From the NCBI GenBank assembly GCA_951812925.1, contig OX638371.1, forward strand, positions 111,933,124 through 111,997,123: a DNA stretch of 64,000 nucleotides, given 5' to 3'. Shown piece after piece: positions 1-10,545 of the stretch; within the stretch, counting starts at the first letter, position 1; each line of letters begins with the position of its first letter. A program made the translations under genes and the position numbers. Origin of the DNA: Calliopum simillimum. Lineage: Eukaryota > Arthropoda > Insecta > Diptera > Lauxaniidae. The notes beneath the pieces are model-generated. The model was not told where the DNA came from. It saw only the letters and a program-made list of their open reading frames with translations, and made no database searches.

Positions 1-764
1 CACAATATTTTGTTTCAACTGGAATTCAAAAGGAATCTGGTTGACGTCGTTGTTGCTGTTTGTTATATGCTTCCTGTGTGTTGGTCCTTAAGGAGGACAC
101 AACCCCTTCTTCTTGGGCTGGTTGCCTTCTGCTTCTTCAACATTGTTTATTTTATAGTCGTCTCTATGCAACTCTTGATTGTTTACTGCTGTTGTTGTTG
201 TTGTTTTTGTTGTCATCAGTTGTTAAACCAATAAAAATTTAACGCAAAGTAGACGTCAGCATTTTTTTTTTTTTTTATTTTCTAAGGATTTTTCTTCTTC
301 TTTTACTCTTGTTATATCTTTTGCATTTTTGTCTTTTTTACTTTGGGTTTTCACTTTACCCTACATATCCTTTTCTTGCTGTGTATCTCTGTTGTTTTTC
401 TCTGATTTTACAACACCCCAGCGTGTTGTTATTTTGAGTTTTTTTCGAGTGTTACTTTGACTTTTCGCTGAATTGACAATTGTCCTTTTTTTCGTCGTTT
501 TTTAGCGCTTTTCAATGTGTTTTTTATTTTTTTTTTTGGCAAATAAAATGCGATTTACAAGGAGTTGAAGTCCGCTAAAATTTCCTTGTTAAGGTGCGAT
601 TTTTATGTTCCATTTTTTATTATCCGTGATTTTTGTTTCACGCATTTTAATGAGTCTTATGCGCATTTTGTGGACACGATTTTAATTGTTGTAAATTGTA
701 AATCGATTTTAAATTAAAAGTAGAAGAAAAAACAATATAAAATCATTTTATTGAATTCTTCCAG
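1..764. other. AT-rich non-coding stretch
   Basis: I see no gene here. The stretch holds TTG-trinucleotide runs near 190-215, poly-T tracts and AT-rich sequence. Short open frames at the very start are low-complexity (Cys/Leu-rich from TGT/TTG repeats) and have no recognisable motif. Confidence 0.6.
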
Positions 765-1390
765 AATAAATTAATGGTATACCCAACATAGGTATTTTAT
801 TGGTCTGCCTATGAAAAGAGCAAAGATGTTGCCGCGCACTTTTGAAGTTAAGTAGTCGCAGAAGAACTGCCTGTTACAACAAAGATGTACACGTATGACT
901 TAATAAGTCTGCCAGCTTTGGTATTAAATTCCCATTAAAATCATTGTTCATTTCAAAGAGTTCTTTAAGTCTATTAAATTTTCTTTCCAAGTAAGGTGAG
1001 CTTAAAATTAATTTAGTTATTTTATTTTGAAATACTTATTCCAAAATTTCAATATTTAAGTGACTTGCTGTACCCCAAAGCTGGATACCTTTTAGTTCTC
1101 GAACTTATTTCTCTTCTTAAGGTGAAGGAAGTGTTTGCAGATGTATCCGAATTTACTTCAATATTCTATTTCTTGAGTGATTTTTCAAAATCATTGATAT
1201 ATTTTTGCATGTCTTTAGTAGATTCAGATTGTGACTTATTAGATGTCATAAGGGCTGTATCATCTGCATATGTAGTAATATTGATTGCTTCAGCCGAAGG
1301 CATATGGGTCTGACGTAAAAATAGTTTATAGTATTGTACACTTCCCTGCGGGATACCAGCTGAAATTTTGTATAAATTAGAAATTTTCAT
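765..1390 (-). pseudogene. Jockey-type non-LTR retrotransposon remnant (RT palm and C-terminal tail), copy A
   Basis: On the minus strand an open segment at 1390-1166 carries reverse-transcriptase block B (AGIPQGSV) and then the catalytic YADDTA block, as in Jockey-clade LINEs. The stretch between these blocks is much shorter than normal, so part of the palm is deleted. Further along (about 1085-860) other frames show the tail signature around IQLWGTA and a charged segment like the end of Jockey ORF2. Stops and frame changes break the frame. The 3' end lies somewhere near 720-770 and is imprecise. It duplicates block B of the neighbouring copy at 2541-2822, so the two are separate copies and not one split element. 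It is dead; the product would have been an RT acting in target-primed reverse transcription. Confidence 0.72.
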
Positions 1391-1441
1391 TTATTTTTAT
1401 TGTACAAAAAAAAACATTCTTTCCATTAAATATAGTTCCTG

Positions 1442-1679
1442 CACAAGTGAAAAGCACTAAGTCAGTTTTTTCTAGTTTTGAGATATCCAGTATATCTGGT
1501 TCAAATTATAATAGCCTTTAGTTCGTTAAGACCCATTTAGCCATATCTCTGTTAAAAAGTGGTTATTTTCATCACAAAACTAAAAGCAAAACAACGATTT
1601 CCATACAAAAAAAAATTAATTTTCTGAACATCAAATATCTCAAAACTTGAAAAACTGACTTAGTACTTTTCACTTGTAT
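1442..1679. mobile_element. Foldback MITE with ~45-bp inverted arms
   Basis: The left arm (about 1442-1489) and the reverse complement of the right arm (about 1634-1679) share the run CAAGTGAAAAG, AAGTCAGTTTTT and AGTTTTGAGATAT with few mismatches. The centre holds no open frame. It lies between two non-LTR remnants. No clear target duplication could be fixed because the flanks are AT-rich. Confidence 0.6.
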
Positions 1680-2039
1680 TGGGACGGTATGTAACAAAAA
1701 TAATTTATATAATAAATTGTAATTGTAATTTATTAAATTTTAAAATCATTATTTTTTGATAACAGGACTTACATTACTTGTTTGAGATTTAACTTAAATG
1801 TATTACATCAAATGAAATCTTTAAGTAAAATACTATATACCTATAAAAATCCATTAAAAGTTAATTAATTAAGGAAAAATTAAGTATTGAAAAAACCTTG
1901 GGTTATCGTAAAAAATTTTTTATAAGAAATGAAATAAACGCACTGAATAATTTTTTCCAAAGTTATTAATGGGGTTATTCAAGTAAATTCCTTTCATAAT
2001 CTATGTTAGAAAGTCTGCATTAATCACTGAATTTCAGCG
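1680..2039. other. AT-rich spacer without recognisable features
   Basis: I see no coding potential, RNA gene or clear repeat. It separates the MITE from non-LTR copy B. Confidence 0.5.
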
Positions 2040-3790
2040 TGAAATCCCTCATTGTTGAGTTGATTGGTTTATGTTTAAAATTTTCATGGATATTTATTGG
2101 AGAGTTTGTGAATAATTTTCAAGTTTTTATTTTGAAATATCTGGAGTTTCTTTAAGTGAATTTTAGCAATATTTGAAAACTAAATTTGGCAGCCATAAGT
2201 CATTATAGTTCTGATGCACATATTACAGAGAAGAACTTTATTTTTGACATTAAGTGAAGAGTTTCGGTTTAACATAGGAAATAATGCTTTGCCACATCTT
2301 ACAACTTTGGTGGTAATATTTTGAATATGTGATCTAACATTCATCTTTTTATCCGACGTAATTTCCAAATACTTTATGTCATCGTTAATTGGTGACTTGT
2401 TAAATGGAAAATTAATTGCCTGAGTCTTCTTAGCACAATTGATCTTAATTTTCCATTTATCATAAAATTTCTTTTTCGTTATTAAGGATTCTTTAATATT
2501 TTTTTTTTAATTATTGAGTTTGAAACTTTTCCACTACAGATTAATGCGCTGTCATCAGCGTAAAATGTAGCATCTTGATTTTTTTAATAACAATGTCTGT
2601 GATAAAAATAGAGTATAACAAAGGCGATAGAACTGAACCTTGAGGGACACCAGCAGGAATTTTTCTCAGCGACGATTGGCTTTGTCCTATACATACCACG
2701 AACGTTCTATTGAATAAAAAACTTTTAATAATTTTCTGGAGGTAGATGGGATATTCAAAATTGTGTAATTTAAAAACAAGGCCGTCATGCCAAACTGAAT
2801 CAAAGGCTTTTTCAATGTCCAAAAGAACTATTCCTGTACTCCTGCGGTTTTATTTGAAGAACTGTAGAATGATATTTTCGAAATTCCAATATTTCTTTCC
2901 TTAGGATGTTTTTTTCTTCCGTGAAAATTAGCATTCTTTTGAGTATAATTTTTTCAAAGATTTTAGCCAATGTACTTAGCATGCTAATTGGACGATAGTA
3001 ATTAGGAATCTTATTATCCTTTCCACTTTTCGGTACCGGAATAACCTTTGCCCATTTAAATAATTCAGGAAATTAGCCATTTCGTATACAAAAATTAAAT
3101 ATGTTAGTTAAAACTTCGAAAATGGAATGAGGCATATTTTTCAGAACAATTCTTTTAATATTATCAAGTCCAGGAGCTTTGTTATTTTTTAAAGTTTTAA
3201 CTATACCTCTTATCTCTGAGACGTTAGTAAGCATGTTATTTTCAATAACTACCTCCGTTTCTTCTATGTGACGCAATTGGTCTTTCACTTTTCTGTCCAA
3301 AGGCGACCGACTATTGAAAGTAATTGTATGTGATTTTTCAAATGCATCTGCTATAGCGCCAACTTTTTGCTCATCAGTTTTAAGGACTTCGTTGTTTACA
3401 GTTAAATCAGAAATTACAGCTCGACTACCTTTAATAGCTTTAGAAACTTTCCAAAATTTCTCACTTCCAGAAGGAAACTTGCTGAGAAAATCTTATCAGT
3501 TCTGATTTCTATCTCTTTTTAGATGGTAATCAATTAGTCTATTGAGCTGCAAAATCATAGATTTTAAAATAGTACGCTCATTAAAGTCTGTGCATCTTTG
3601 AAGCCTTTGCCGAAACTTCCTTCTTTGCTTAATTAAATGTATACTAAGAGCTGAAAGTTGCCTCTGCTAAGAGCTCTTGTAAGTAAAAGGAATTTTAGTT
3701 GAAACATTTTAGATAATTTGCGTCGTATTTTCAATTATGCTTTCTATGTTCGAAGGTACTAGAACAGCTGAACTTAGGTTTAGGGATGAA
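2040..3790 (-). pseudogene. Jockey-type non-LTR retrotransposon remnant, copy B (linker, RT, C-terminal region)
   Basis: Reading the minus strand from about 3790 downwards, the blocks come in the order expected for Jockey-type ORF2: a linker after the endonuclease (about 3740-3320); an N-terminal RT segment with KTLKNNKAPGLDNI (3300-3073); the DIEKAFDSVWHDGL block and AGVPQGSVLSPLLY block (2822-2541); and the post-palm region ending in RTIMTYGCQI (2368-2180), followed by a short tail. Frameshifts and stops separate these pieces, and the YADD region (about 2550) is frameshifted. The endonuclease half is missing, as is usual for 5' truncation of a LINE. The ends are approximate. Element polarity is the same as copy A, so the two lie head to tail. 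Confidence 0.8.
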
Positions 3791-3829
3791 ATACACCACT
3801 GAGTCGTACGAAAAAGTTAATCAGTTTAA

Positions 3830-4905
3830 CAAGTAGTACCTGTCTTTTGTATGGCGGCTGAAATATCTTATCTTCAAAGGATCATAACTCGGAAAATAAG
3901 TATCCTATTGTAAAAATCTGAAAAGATATTTGGATAAAGAAGAGTGAAACTATCCGATGCTATTAATAAAAAAGAATTTCACCTTTTCTTGTAGCTACGC
4001 TGTAAGACTGAACACAGCGTTTTCTTCAACTTCAAGCAAGGATATTTCAAAATCTTGCAGGTATAATGACAGTTCTGATGATGAAGACGGATTTAGCGTC
4101 AAAAAGTACATAAGACTGCATATAAGAATTAAACAGTTCATACCATTTTTTTTTTGTGCCTGAGTTATTAACAAAAATTTAAATTTTGATAAAAAAGTGG
4201 GCGTGGCAATTATTAAACAAAGCCTGCTTTTTGTTATGCTTTAGATACTCCTGATCCAGATTCGCATACCAAATTTCATCAAAATATGTTGTGTCATTTG
4301 CGAGAAACAGCATTTAATGTGTTTTACTTGTATGGGAGGTTCCTCGCGCAACAGCGATATTTTGTCCGCTTTCAGATCAGAGATGCCTCATAGCAAGTAT
4401 GCTCCCCACAGTTAATTTGAGAATGATTACTTTATTAGTTTTCTTTTTATACCGTATTATATTTTTGTGGGCAGTGCCACGCCCTTCAACGAGTTTTCTC
4501 AATATAATGACATATCACATATTAATTCTTGTTTGCAGAGGTAACATCTATTAAAACTTCATCAAAATCGTTAGAGTCGTTTTCGAGTAATATTGAATCA
4601 AAATTTTCAAGCGTTAAAAAGTGGGCGTGGCACTTATTCGATTCCGGCCAACTTTTTGTTTGTCACAAGGTATTATTAAGCAGTACCTGTCTACCAAATT
4701 TCATTTAAATACCTTGTATGGTTTGCGAGTTATGACCAAATCAAATTTAAAATTTAGGGCGGTGCCGCGCCCCCTGGTGAGCATTTATAAAGTTCAAACC
4801 TAGCTCATTCTTCATTGTATGCTAATATCTAACACTGTTCCAAGTTTCATTGAAATCGCTGTACCCGTTTTCGAGAAAAAGTTTTGCCCGTTCCAAACAA
4901 ACATA
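3830..4905 (+). repeat. Old interspersed repeat with internal 'GTGGGCGTGGCA' subrepeats
   Basis: The block repeats a pattern at roughly 220-400 bp: a GTGGGCGTGGC or GTGCCACGCCC motif (near 4198, 4475, 4620, 4760) followed by phrases such as ACCAAATTTCAT and CGTTTTCGAG. This looks like a dipteran dispersed repeat with internal subrepeats. I do not recognise a named family. There is no real coding frame; the short open frames are by-products. Confidence 0.5.
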
Positions 4906-7494
4906 CATAAGTACATACAATTTTATCTCGTATAAGAAGAGAAGATGTAGTACTTTGAAACTTTGGCTAATTTTTTCGATAAAACTTAGGTTAAGTGGTC
5001 GAAAAATTGCTTTCTTCCGGCAAAATACCACAGTGCGTCGGAACAAACTTGCTTACTTTTTCCACCTTCTCAGCGTGGCGCAAAGGGCAGTGGCTCCATG
5101 TTCCTCTTCGTTTTATTTCAAAAATTAAGTATAACGTACAATAAAAAAGTATATTCTCAGACAGCCGACCAAAAAAAAAAAGAAAATATTATTCTAAAAA
5201 CAAATCGATTTTCATTAGTAATTCCTGGAACAATTACTACAAATTCTCAAAATCCAACACAACCTTCAGTCACAACATGCAGAAAATAATTCAAAACAAT
5301 TCGCGTCATAAAACCTCAAAATTCACCTGTTGAGGAAACTGAATTGAATTATTCATAATTGAAATGAAAATCAACACAATAACAATAGCAACAACAACAA
5401 GAACAACAATAAAAATAATTATTCAACATTTTAGCATAATAATCAAAAGAATAAAAAAATAAAGAGCGAGTGCGCGTCTCGACTGGTTTAGTGGGTCAAA
5501 AAATCAGGTTTATTAAAAATTAAAATGAAATACCCCAGCTGACTGACTGACGCGCATCGCAATTAATACCACACCGTGATGATGACGGTGGTCGCTGCTG
5601 TCATGCAGAAGGAAACACCATCCGACAGCAGCAAAAAAAGTCAAACGCTTTAGCTAACAATACGTCCTGCCAACACACTACGATCCTGATGAAACAACAG
5701 CGAAAAGACAGCAAAATTGTTCATTTGTGTTATGTAGGCAGTGTAGGTAGTAGTAAAAAAAGGATGAAGACTACGCCATCATTAACATAACATTAGAATT
5801 GGTAATTACTTAACACACACACACGTACACTTCGCTTGCTAATAAAGTTCACAGAAATCTGAAAAATTCGGCGCATTAAATACTTTAATGCCCGCAAGTT
5901 GCGCATGCGCGCATACGCACAATGATGAAGCATAAATGTATTCGAATTCAGTGAAGGACCTTGTCAAGCGAAGCATAGTAATGAGCTTAAATGAAAGGAG
6001 CTGTGGATGAGTGTGTGAAAATATTACACTGAGACAAATTTTTCGAAGGGTTCGATTTTTTGATATAAAAAAGTTATTTTTCTCTAAAATAATGCTGAGT
6101 CGATGTGCACATTATTGTTTTTCTTAATTTTTCTTTACCCAGCATACATTTTTAAGGATTCTTCCTCTTATAATTGTATTCTCATTTATGCTAGCATAAA
6201 ATCCTATAAAATATTTCTGACTGTGTACAAACATTGTTAGTTACTATTGAGCGCCGGCGCAACATAGTAGACATTATTTGCCCGTCCACGACTCGACTCG
6301 ACTCGATTCCTAACTGTTGAATTATTCAAATCCTGTGATTTTGCCTTGTTCTTTTGTTGTTGTATGTGTGTAAAATATTCTGTTGCTACTTTAATACACA
6401 CAACAGCAATCAACAATAACAAAAAAGGCTAACAACATAAGCAACAGCAACAACAACAACAACAATAGCAACTTATTTGAAATGCGCGCGCGTAAACCGC
6501 ATTTAAATTTTTCCCTTTTTTTTTTCTTTTTGTTCTTCAAAAGTCGCCAGCAACATTTTTTCCCATTTTCTGCAGTATTTCTTGTAAAATTATGTAAACA
6601 TTCTTGATTATGCGCATAATTTTTGAGTTTTCAGTTTTTGTTTCGTTCCGAACTTACCACATCCATATAATAATGCCAGGCAGCGAGTATCATTCCATAC
6701 GAGACACTTTTTTTGTGCTGCAGCCAAAGTTCTCTCTGGTGTTGAAACCAACAACGATCAAAAGTGTTGATGATTACTGGGTTATCATATCACAATGATG
6801 ACCTTGAGGTCGTCGTTTATTATCGTATAATGATGATATTTGTAATCAACAGGATTAACATAATTTACACAAAAAAAAGGAGCGAGTGTCAGTAGAGCAT
6901 TTAAAGTTAATTAAGGGAATATTCAATTTATCATCACCTCATTTCATTTGCATATTTTAGATTTTTTTATAAGTATCTTGTCATTTCTAGCTAATCAAAT
7001 TATTTAAATAAAAACTATATTTATTCAATCTTAATTGTGTGAAATTATTGTCTGTATAAAAATTACATGGCATATCATATTTTTATGAGATATACCTATA
7101 ATTGAATAATTAAAGATGTAATAAAAGTAATTTTGCATATAATTATGAATATACACAGCAAATATTAACTGGTTCTAAAATTAAGTGGGAACGTATTTGA
7201 TTTAAAAACATGACAGTTGTTTGACACAATGTTTTTGAATTAAGAGAAAATTTCATAAATTTAATAACAGTTAAAAATATTTGTCTATATCTAAAATTGG
7301 GATCTGATTGATAACTCATTCTCTCAGTAAAAATGTATTCATTACTCCCTCTCCCTTATTCTCTCTCACACAGTGGTGCCAACTCTTTCCGTAAGGAATA
7401 TTTTACATGCATAACCATTGAAATGGAGCCTAAATGCACGAAAAAAATGAAGCACTTGTTTTTGATGCAAATACACATTGGTTTTTGATTTAAA
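4906..7494. other. Non-coding stretch rich in CAA-type microsatellites
   Basis: I see no gene. It holds CAA/CAG-rich runs (5380-5415, 6440-6470), a CGACT pentamer run at 6290-6307, CA runs near 5813-5824 and long AT-rich spacers. A hammerhead-like CTGATGA at 5686 was tested and rejected. Confidence 0.5.
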
Positions 7495-7607
7495 AATTCT
7501 TGTTTTTTTTTATACTATACCAAATATCAATAAATAACACAAACAACAATTATGATATATCAATACGTATTAACACACAAGCAAAACTGGCAAAAGTCGG
7601 CTTCGCA

Positions 7608-7685
7608 GCCGGGCAAGGCTGGTGCAGTGGTAACGACTTCTGCTACCAACCTGGAGGTCCTTGGATCGACTCCCGCCCAGACCAA
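7608..7685 (+). ncRNA. tRNA-like pol III head (SINE-type)
   Basis: An A box (TGGTGCAGTGG, 7620-7630) fits the consensus TRGYNNARNNG exactly, and a B box (GGATCGACTCC, 7663-7673) fits GWTCRANNC. The spacing matches a tRNA. A GGGC/GCCC pair could form part of an acceptor stem, but a full 7-bp acceptor does not form. This makes it a tRNA-derived head or decayed tRNA and not a working tRNA gene. Confidence 0.55.
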
Positions 7686-7762
7686 AAACACAAAAAGTTT
7701 TCAAACTTGCAATTTTTCAATAATAATTAATTTAGTAAAATAAATATAATTATAATTACAAC

Positions 7763-7824
7763 AAAAATAGTCTGATGAGTCTCTGTGGCGAAAGACGAAA
7801 CATACGTCACTATAGCCGTGTTTT
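7763..7824 (+). ncRNA. Hammerhead self-cleaving ribozyme (type I topology, short stem III)
   Basis: The invariant core is complete: CUGAUGA at 7772-7778, GAAA at 7797-7800 and a GUC cleavage triplet at 7806-7808, giving predicted cleavage between 7808 and 7809. Stem I pairs 7767-7771 (AUAGU) with 7809-7813 (ACUAU), 5 of 5 bp. Stem II pairs GUCU (7779-7782) with AGAC (7793-7796) around a 10-nt loop. Stem III is A7800-U7807 plus C7801-G7806 with a 4-nt loop, the very short stem III known from retroelement-linked animal hammerheads. After a bulge (7814-7820) stem I can resume as AAAA (7763-7766) with UUUU (7821-7824). The bulge holds GCC (7815-7817), complementary to GGC in loop II (7787-7789), a plausible tertiary contact. 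Activity is inferred, not shown. Confidence 0.85.
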
Positions 7825-8265
7825 TAATCCGTTCCTTGATTTGTCATAATTATGTGTTACAAAATGCATTGATAGATTTATATGTAAATCGATCTTTGCA
7901 AATATATGACTAAAAGTTCAATTAAAAAATCAATTTTCAATTCTTGTTTTTGATTTAAATGCAAACTTCTTTGGCGCCCTTTTATATCGGAAAGTTTTTG
8001 ATTTAAATACGTTTTCATTTGATTTTACAACTTTTTTAGTTGTGTGTATAGATATCTGCATGGAGAAATTAAGGCGAAATTTTCCAACCTAACCTATGGG
8101 TTTTTCCCATTTTTCATAATATTATATAGAGAAAAAAAGTTGTCAAAAGTGGCACGAACATGGTTATTTTAGCAACGACGCAACCCAAATTTTGAGCTTG
8201 GATCGTTCGTGGTTGTTTTAGCTACGCGCTTTGCTAAACCTGGTAAAAAAATTTGATTACACAGG

Positions 8266-8448
8266 ATGTCGACGAAATTGAAGTTCAACACAAACCAGTT
8301 TGCTAAATTGGATGGATCACAAACTAATCACTATTTAAAGTATGCCTCCAAGAGCGGAGTAGAACCCTTAAGGAAGCAGAAAACCTGGCCGGCCGAAGGC
8401 GTCGTAATGCAGAAGTGTCGAAATATGTCCACTTACCTCCAAAAATAG
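8266..8448 (+). CDS. Unassigned 60-residue open frame, possibly spurious
   Basis: The frame starts MSTKLKFNTNQFAKLDGSQ and is preceded by a splice-acceptor-like ACACAG directly before GATG. Base composition is less AT-rich than around it, and the overlapping frame continues as a basic stretch (GRRRRNAE) past the stop of the first frame, as if a frameshift had occurred. I do not recognise a family. It could be a terminal exon, a decayed transposon frame or chance. Confidence 0.2.
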   Translation: MSTKLKFNTNQFAKLDGSQTNHYLKYASKSGVEPLRKQKTWPAEGVVMQKCRNMSTYLQK

Positions 8449-8515
8449 ATTTTTATATTCTTTGGTTAACATTTAGTACATATATTTGCACTTCAAAGTT
8501 GATATTTTCTACATA

Positions 8516-9414
8516 TAGAGTAATTTAGGGTAATGTGGACTATGCGGGTAATGTGGTGCACCCTTTTATTTCTCATATTAAAGACTGCACAACAATTCTG
8601 GTTATTTGTGCACAATAAAAAGCGAAAAACATATTCTTTACGCTCTTTGGCTTTTCTATAATGCTAAATATTCGTGCGAAATTCTTAGCATATGCTCTGA
8701 GGTCAAGTAGACTTATTTGTAGTACTTGGTGAATAACTAAGTTACTTCCTGAGAACTCAGTTTTCTAAAATTCAAATAACTCTAATGCAATTGTGGATCT
8801 ATTATTCAACGAAAAAATGCATCAGCAAGTCTGATTTTACATTTCTTTTATATAATCAATGATTATTTCAAAAACGTGATGTATTCGGGTAATGTGGACT
8901 ACCCCATATTATATACCGTATTTCAACTTTGACTACTATTACACCTTAAAAAGCTAATTGCATGTGTAGGATACCCGAGTTTGAGTAATGTGGAGTACTA
9001 TTTTACGTATGATTCGATAACCCATCTTACTTATTCACATGTTAGTATGAATTTGGTTTGTCTTACCAGAAAATATTATTTAATTAGAATATAAAGCTAT
9101 TTCATAGCAAATATAATCTTAAAAATTACTACTCGACTTTTAGTCAACAAAATTTGCGAATAACGGTACTTCTTTAGGAAATGGGCAGGGTGAGCCACAT
9201 TACCCGACACTTTTCTTTTTCAGCTATTTTTAGGTACTTTCAATTTAACTGGCCTCACGCTTGAAAATGTTAATATTTTAGTACATAAATTATCAAATAG
9301 TAAAAACAATAGAATAACTAATACAAATAAATTGACCAAGCTTACCTACTACCATTACTTTGGTAGAAATTGGTAAAAAAGAAAAAGGTAACCACATTAC
9401 CCTAAATTACTCTA
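8516..9414. mobile_element. 899-bp TIR element with TA target duplication and 'GGGTAATGTGG' subrepeats
   Basis: The left end (TAGAGTAATTTAGGGTAATG from 8516) is repeated inverted at the right end (through 9414), about 23 bp without mismatch, and both ends are flanked by TA (8514-8515, 9415-9416) as for Tc1/mariner-type insertion. GGGTAATGTGG-like subrepeats recur inside near 8526, 8547, 8888 and 8981, with an inverted one near 9195. No transposase frame is seen, so it is non-autonomous. Confidence 0.72.
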
Positions 9415-9697
9415 TAATAAAATTTTAAAAATTTTAGTTCCGAAAAGCGCTTCAACTTCAGTAAATTTTGTGGTAATTTTTCCATGAAATAAAATTAAGA
9501 AAAAAAAAAACCAAAATTGACTCCATGTATAAGCACTCCCAAAATATATATTGTTTATATATATCTAACATAGTGTTGCCACAAACAATTGAAACAGAAT
9601 TGCAATTTTTTCTGCTTTCGAAATTTATATTTTTGTTGTATATTGGACTCAAAAGCTATGAGCACCGCTCCGCACCGCGTAGAGATGGATATTTTAA

Positions 9698-9824
9698 CCC
9701 TTTAACGACTAAAGGCAAAAACTCCATTTGCTTGAATGAAAGTTTTATTAACCCCCATTACTTCGATTTTGTCGTATTTTTGATTTGAAATTCTTTCGCG
9801 TATTTAGACCGGTTCGTTAAAGGG
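9698..9824. mobile_element. piggyBac-type MITE, 127 bp, TTAA target duplication
   Basis: The ends CCCTTTAACGA (9698-9708) and their exact inverse (9814-9824) sit inside TTAA tetranucleotides (9694-9697 and 9825-9828). TTAA duplication with ends starting CCC is the hallmark of piggyBac insertion. It is too short to encode a transposase. A possible single end of the same family lies near 31193. Confidence 0.7.
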
Positions 9825-9944
9825 TTAAGAAAATATGTAGTTTTTCGTTGACAACACGTGAGGTTTAAATTCTCGCACTTTCTCGCAAAAAAATTTCGCC
9901 AAACCAGATTTTATAATGTAACATTAGGTGCAAAAATAAAATAT

Positions 9945-10545
9945 TGCAAATGTTTCTTATGTAGGGGGTGCAGCGTCCCCTTTTTAATTTTTCCCATGTT
10001 ACTTGAAAGATATCACTTAGATCACGATAGTGATAAAAGTACATAAAAAGAGTATTTTAAGTATTTTTGTGTAAGGGTGCAAAATCCCCATATTTTAACC
10101 CCCTCTCTATTCGTAGAGTATTTTGTAAAAAAAAAAAATACACGTTCTCAATACAAAGTTTTGCAGTAATAACTGATACAGGTGCAAAGATATAGCAATT
10201 GATATGTTTTTTGTATAGGGGGTACAACGCCCCCTTGTTCAAATTCCTGCAATTTTTGCAAAGCGTTTGATGAACGCAGTTTACTTCCATGTTATGTAAG
10301 GCATTTGGTGAAGATAGTATACTCTTGTATACATAGTTTTGTAACAATAAATGCTATGCGTACAAGTGCAGAAACACAGCTATTGTATGGGGGGTGCAGC
10401 ACTTCTTTGTTCAATTTCCTCCTGATTTTGCAGGGTGTTTAGCCAACACACTGTACTCCTTTTTACAGAGTTTTTCAATAATTGCTACAGCATGAACACT
10501 TGTACATTGTACAGAGATATAGAGTTTTGTTCATTTTTTTCACAC
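9945..10545 (+). repeat. Degenerate tandem repeat, ~110-175 bp units
   Basis: Four units can be followed by a recurring GGGGGTGCAGCGCCCC-like phrase (near 9963, 10073, 10215, 10388), each followed by TTCAA/TTTCC-like and GTTTTG/AATAA-like text and a phrase like TGCAAAGATATAG. Units differ in length and sequence, so the array is old. Short open frames crossing it are not genes. Confidence 0.5.

Larger units (their letters stand above)
7495..7951 (+). mobile_element. Retroposon-like insertion carrying a tRNA-like head and a hammerhead ribozyme
   Basis: A 13-bp direct repeat (AATTCTTGTTTTT at 7495-7507 and 7939-7951) flanks 431 bp that contain pol III-type A and B boxes and a complete hammerhead core. 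Removing the insert and one repeat copy would rejoin a TTTTTGATTTAAA-like context present on both sides, which supports a target-site duplication. The layout recalls SINE-like hammerhead elements such as Smalpha of schistosomes and animal retrozymes. It encodes no protein, so movement would depend on a LINE or other RT supplied in trans (inference). Confidence 0.5.

Noticed and set aside
1166..2822. One Jockey element split by an insertion
   Set aside because: RT block B is present in both pieces, so they must be two copies.
5686..5705. CTGATGA followed by GAAA, hammerhead-like
   Set aside because: No stem II pairing between the two motifs and no stem III or cleavage triplet.
6040..6060. GGGTTCGATTT as a tRNA B box
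   Set aside because: No A box at a suitable distance and no cloverleaf pairing.
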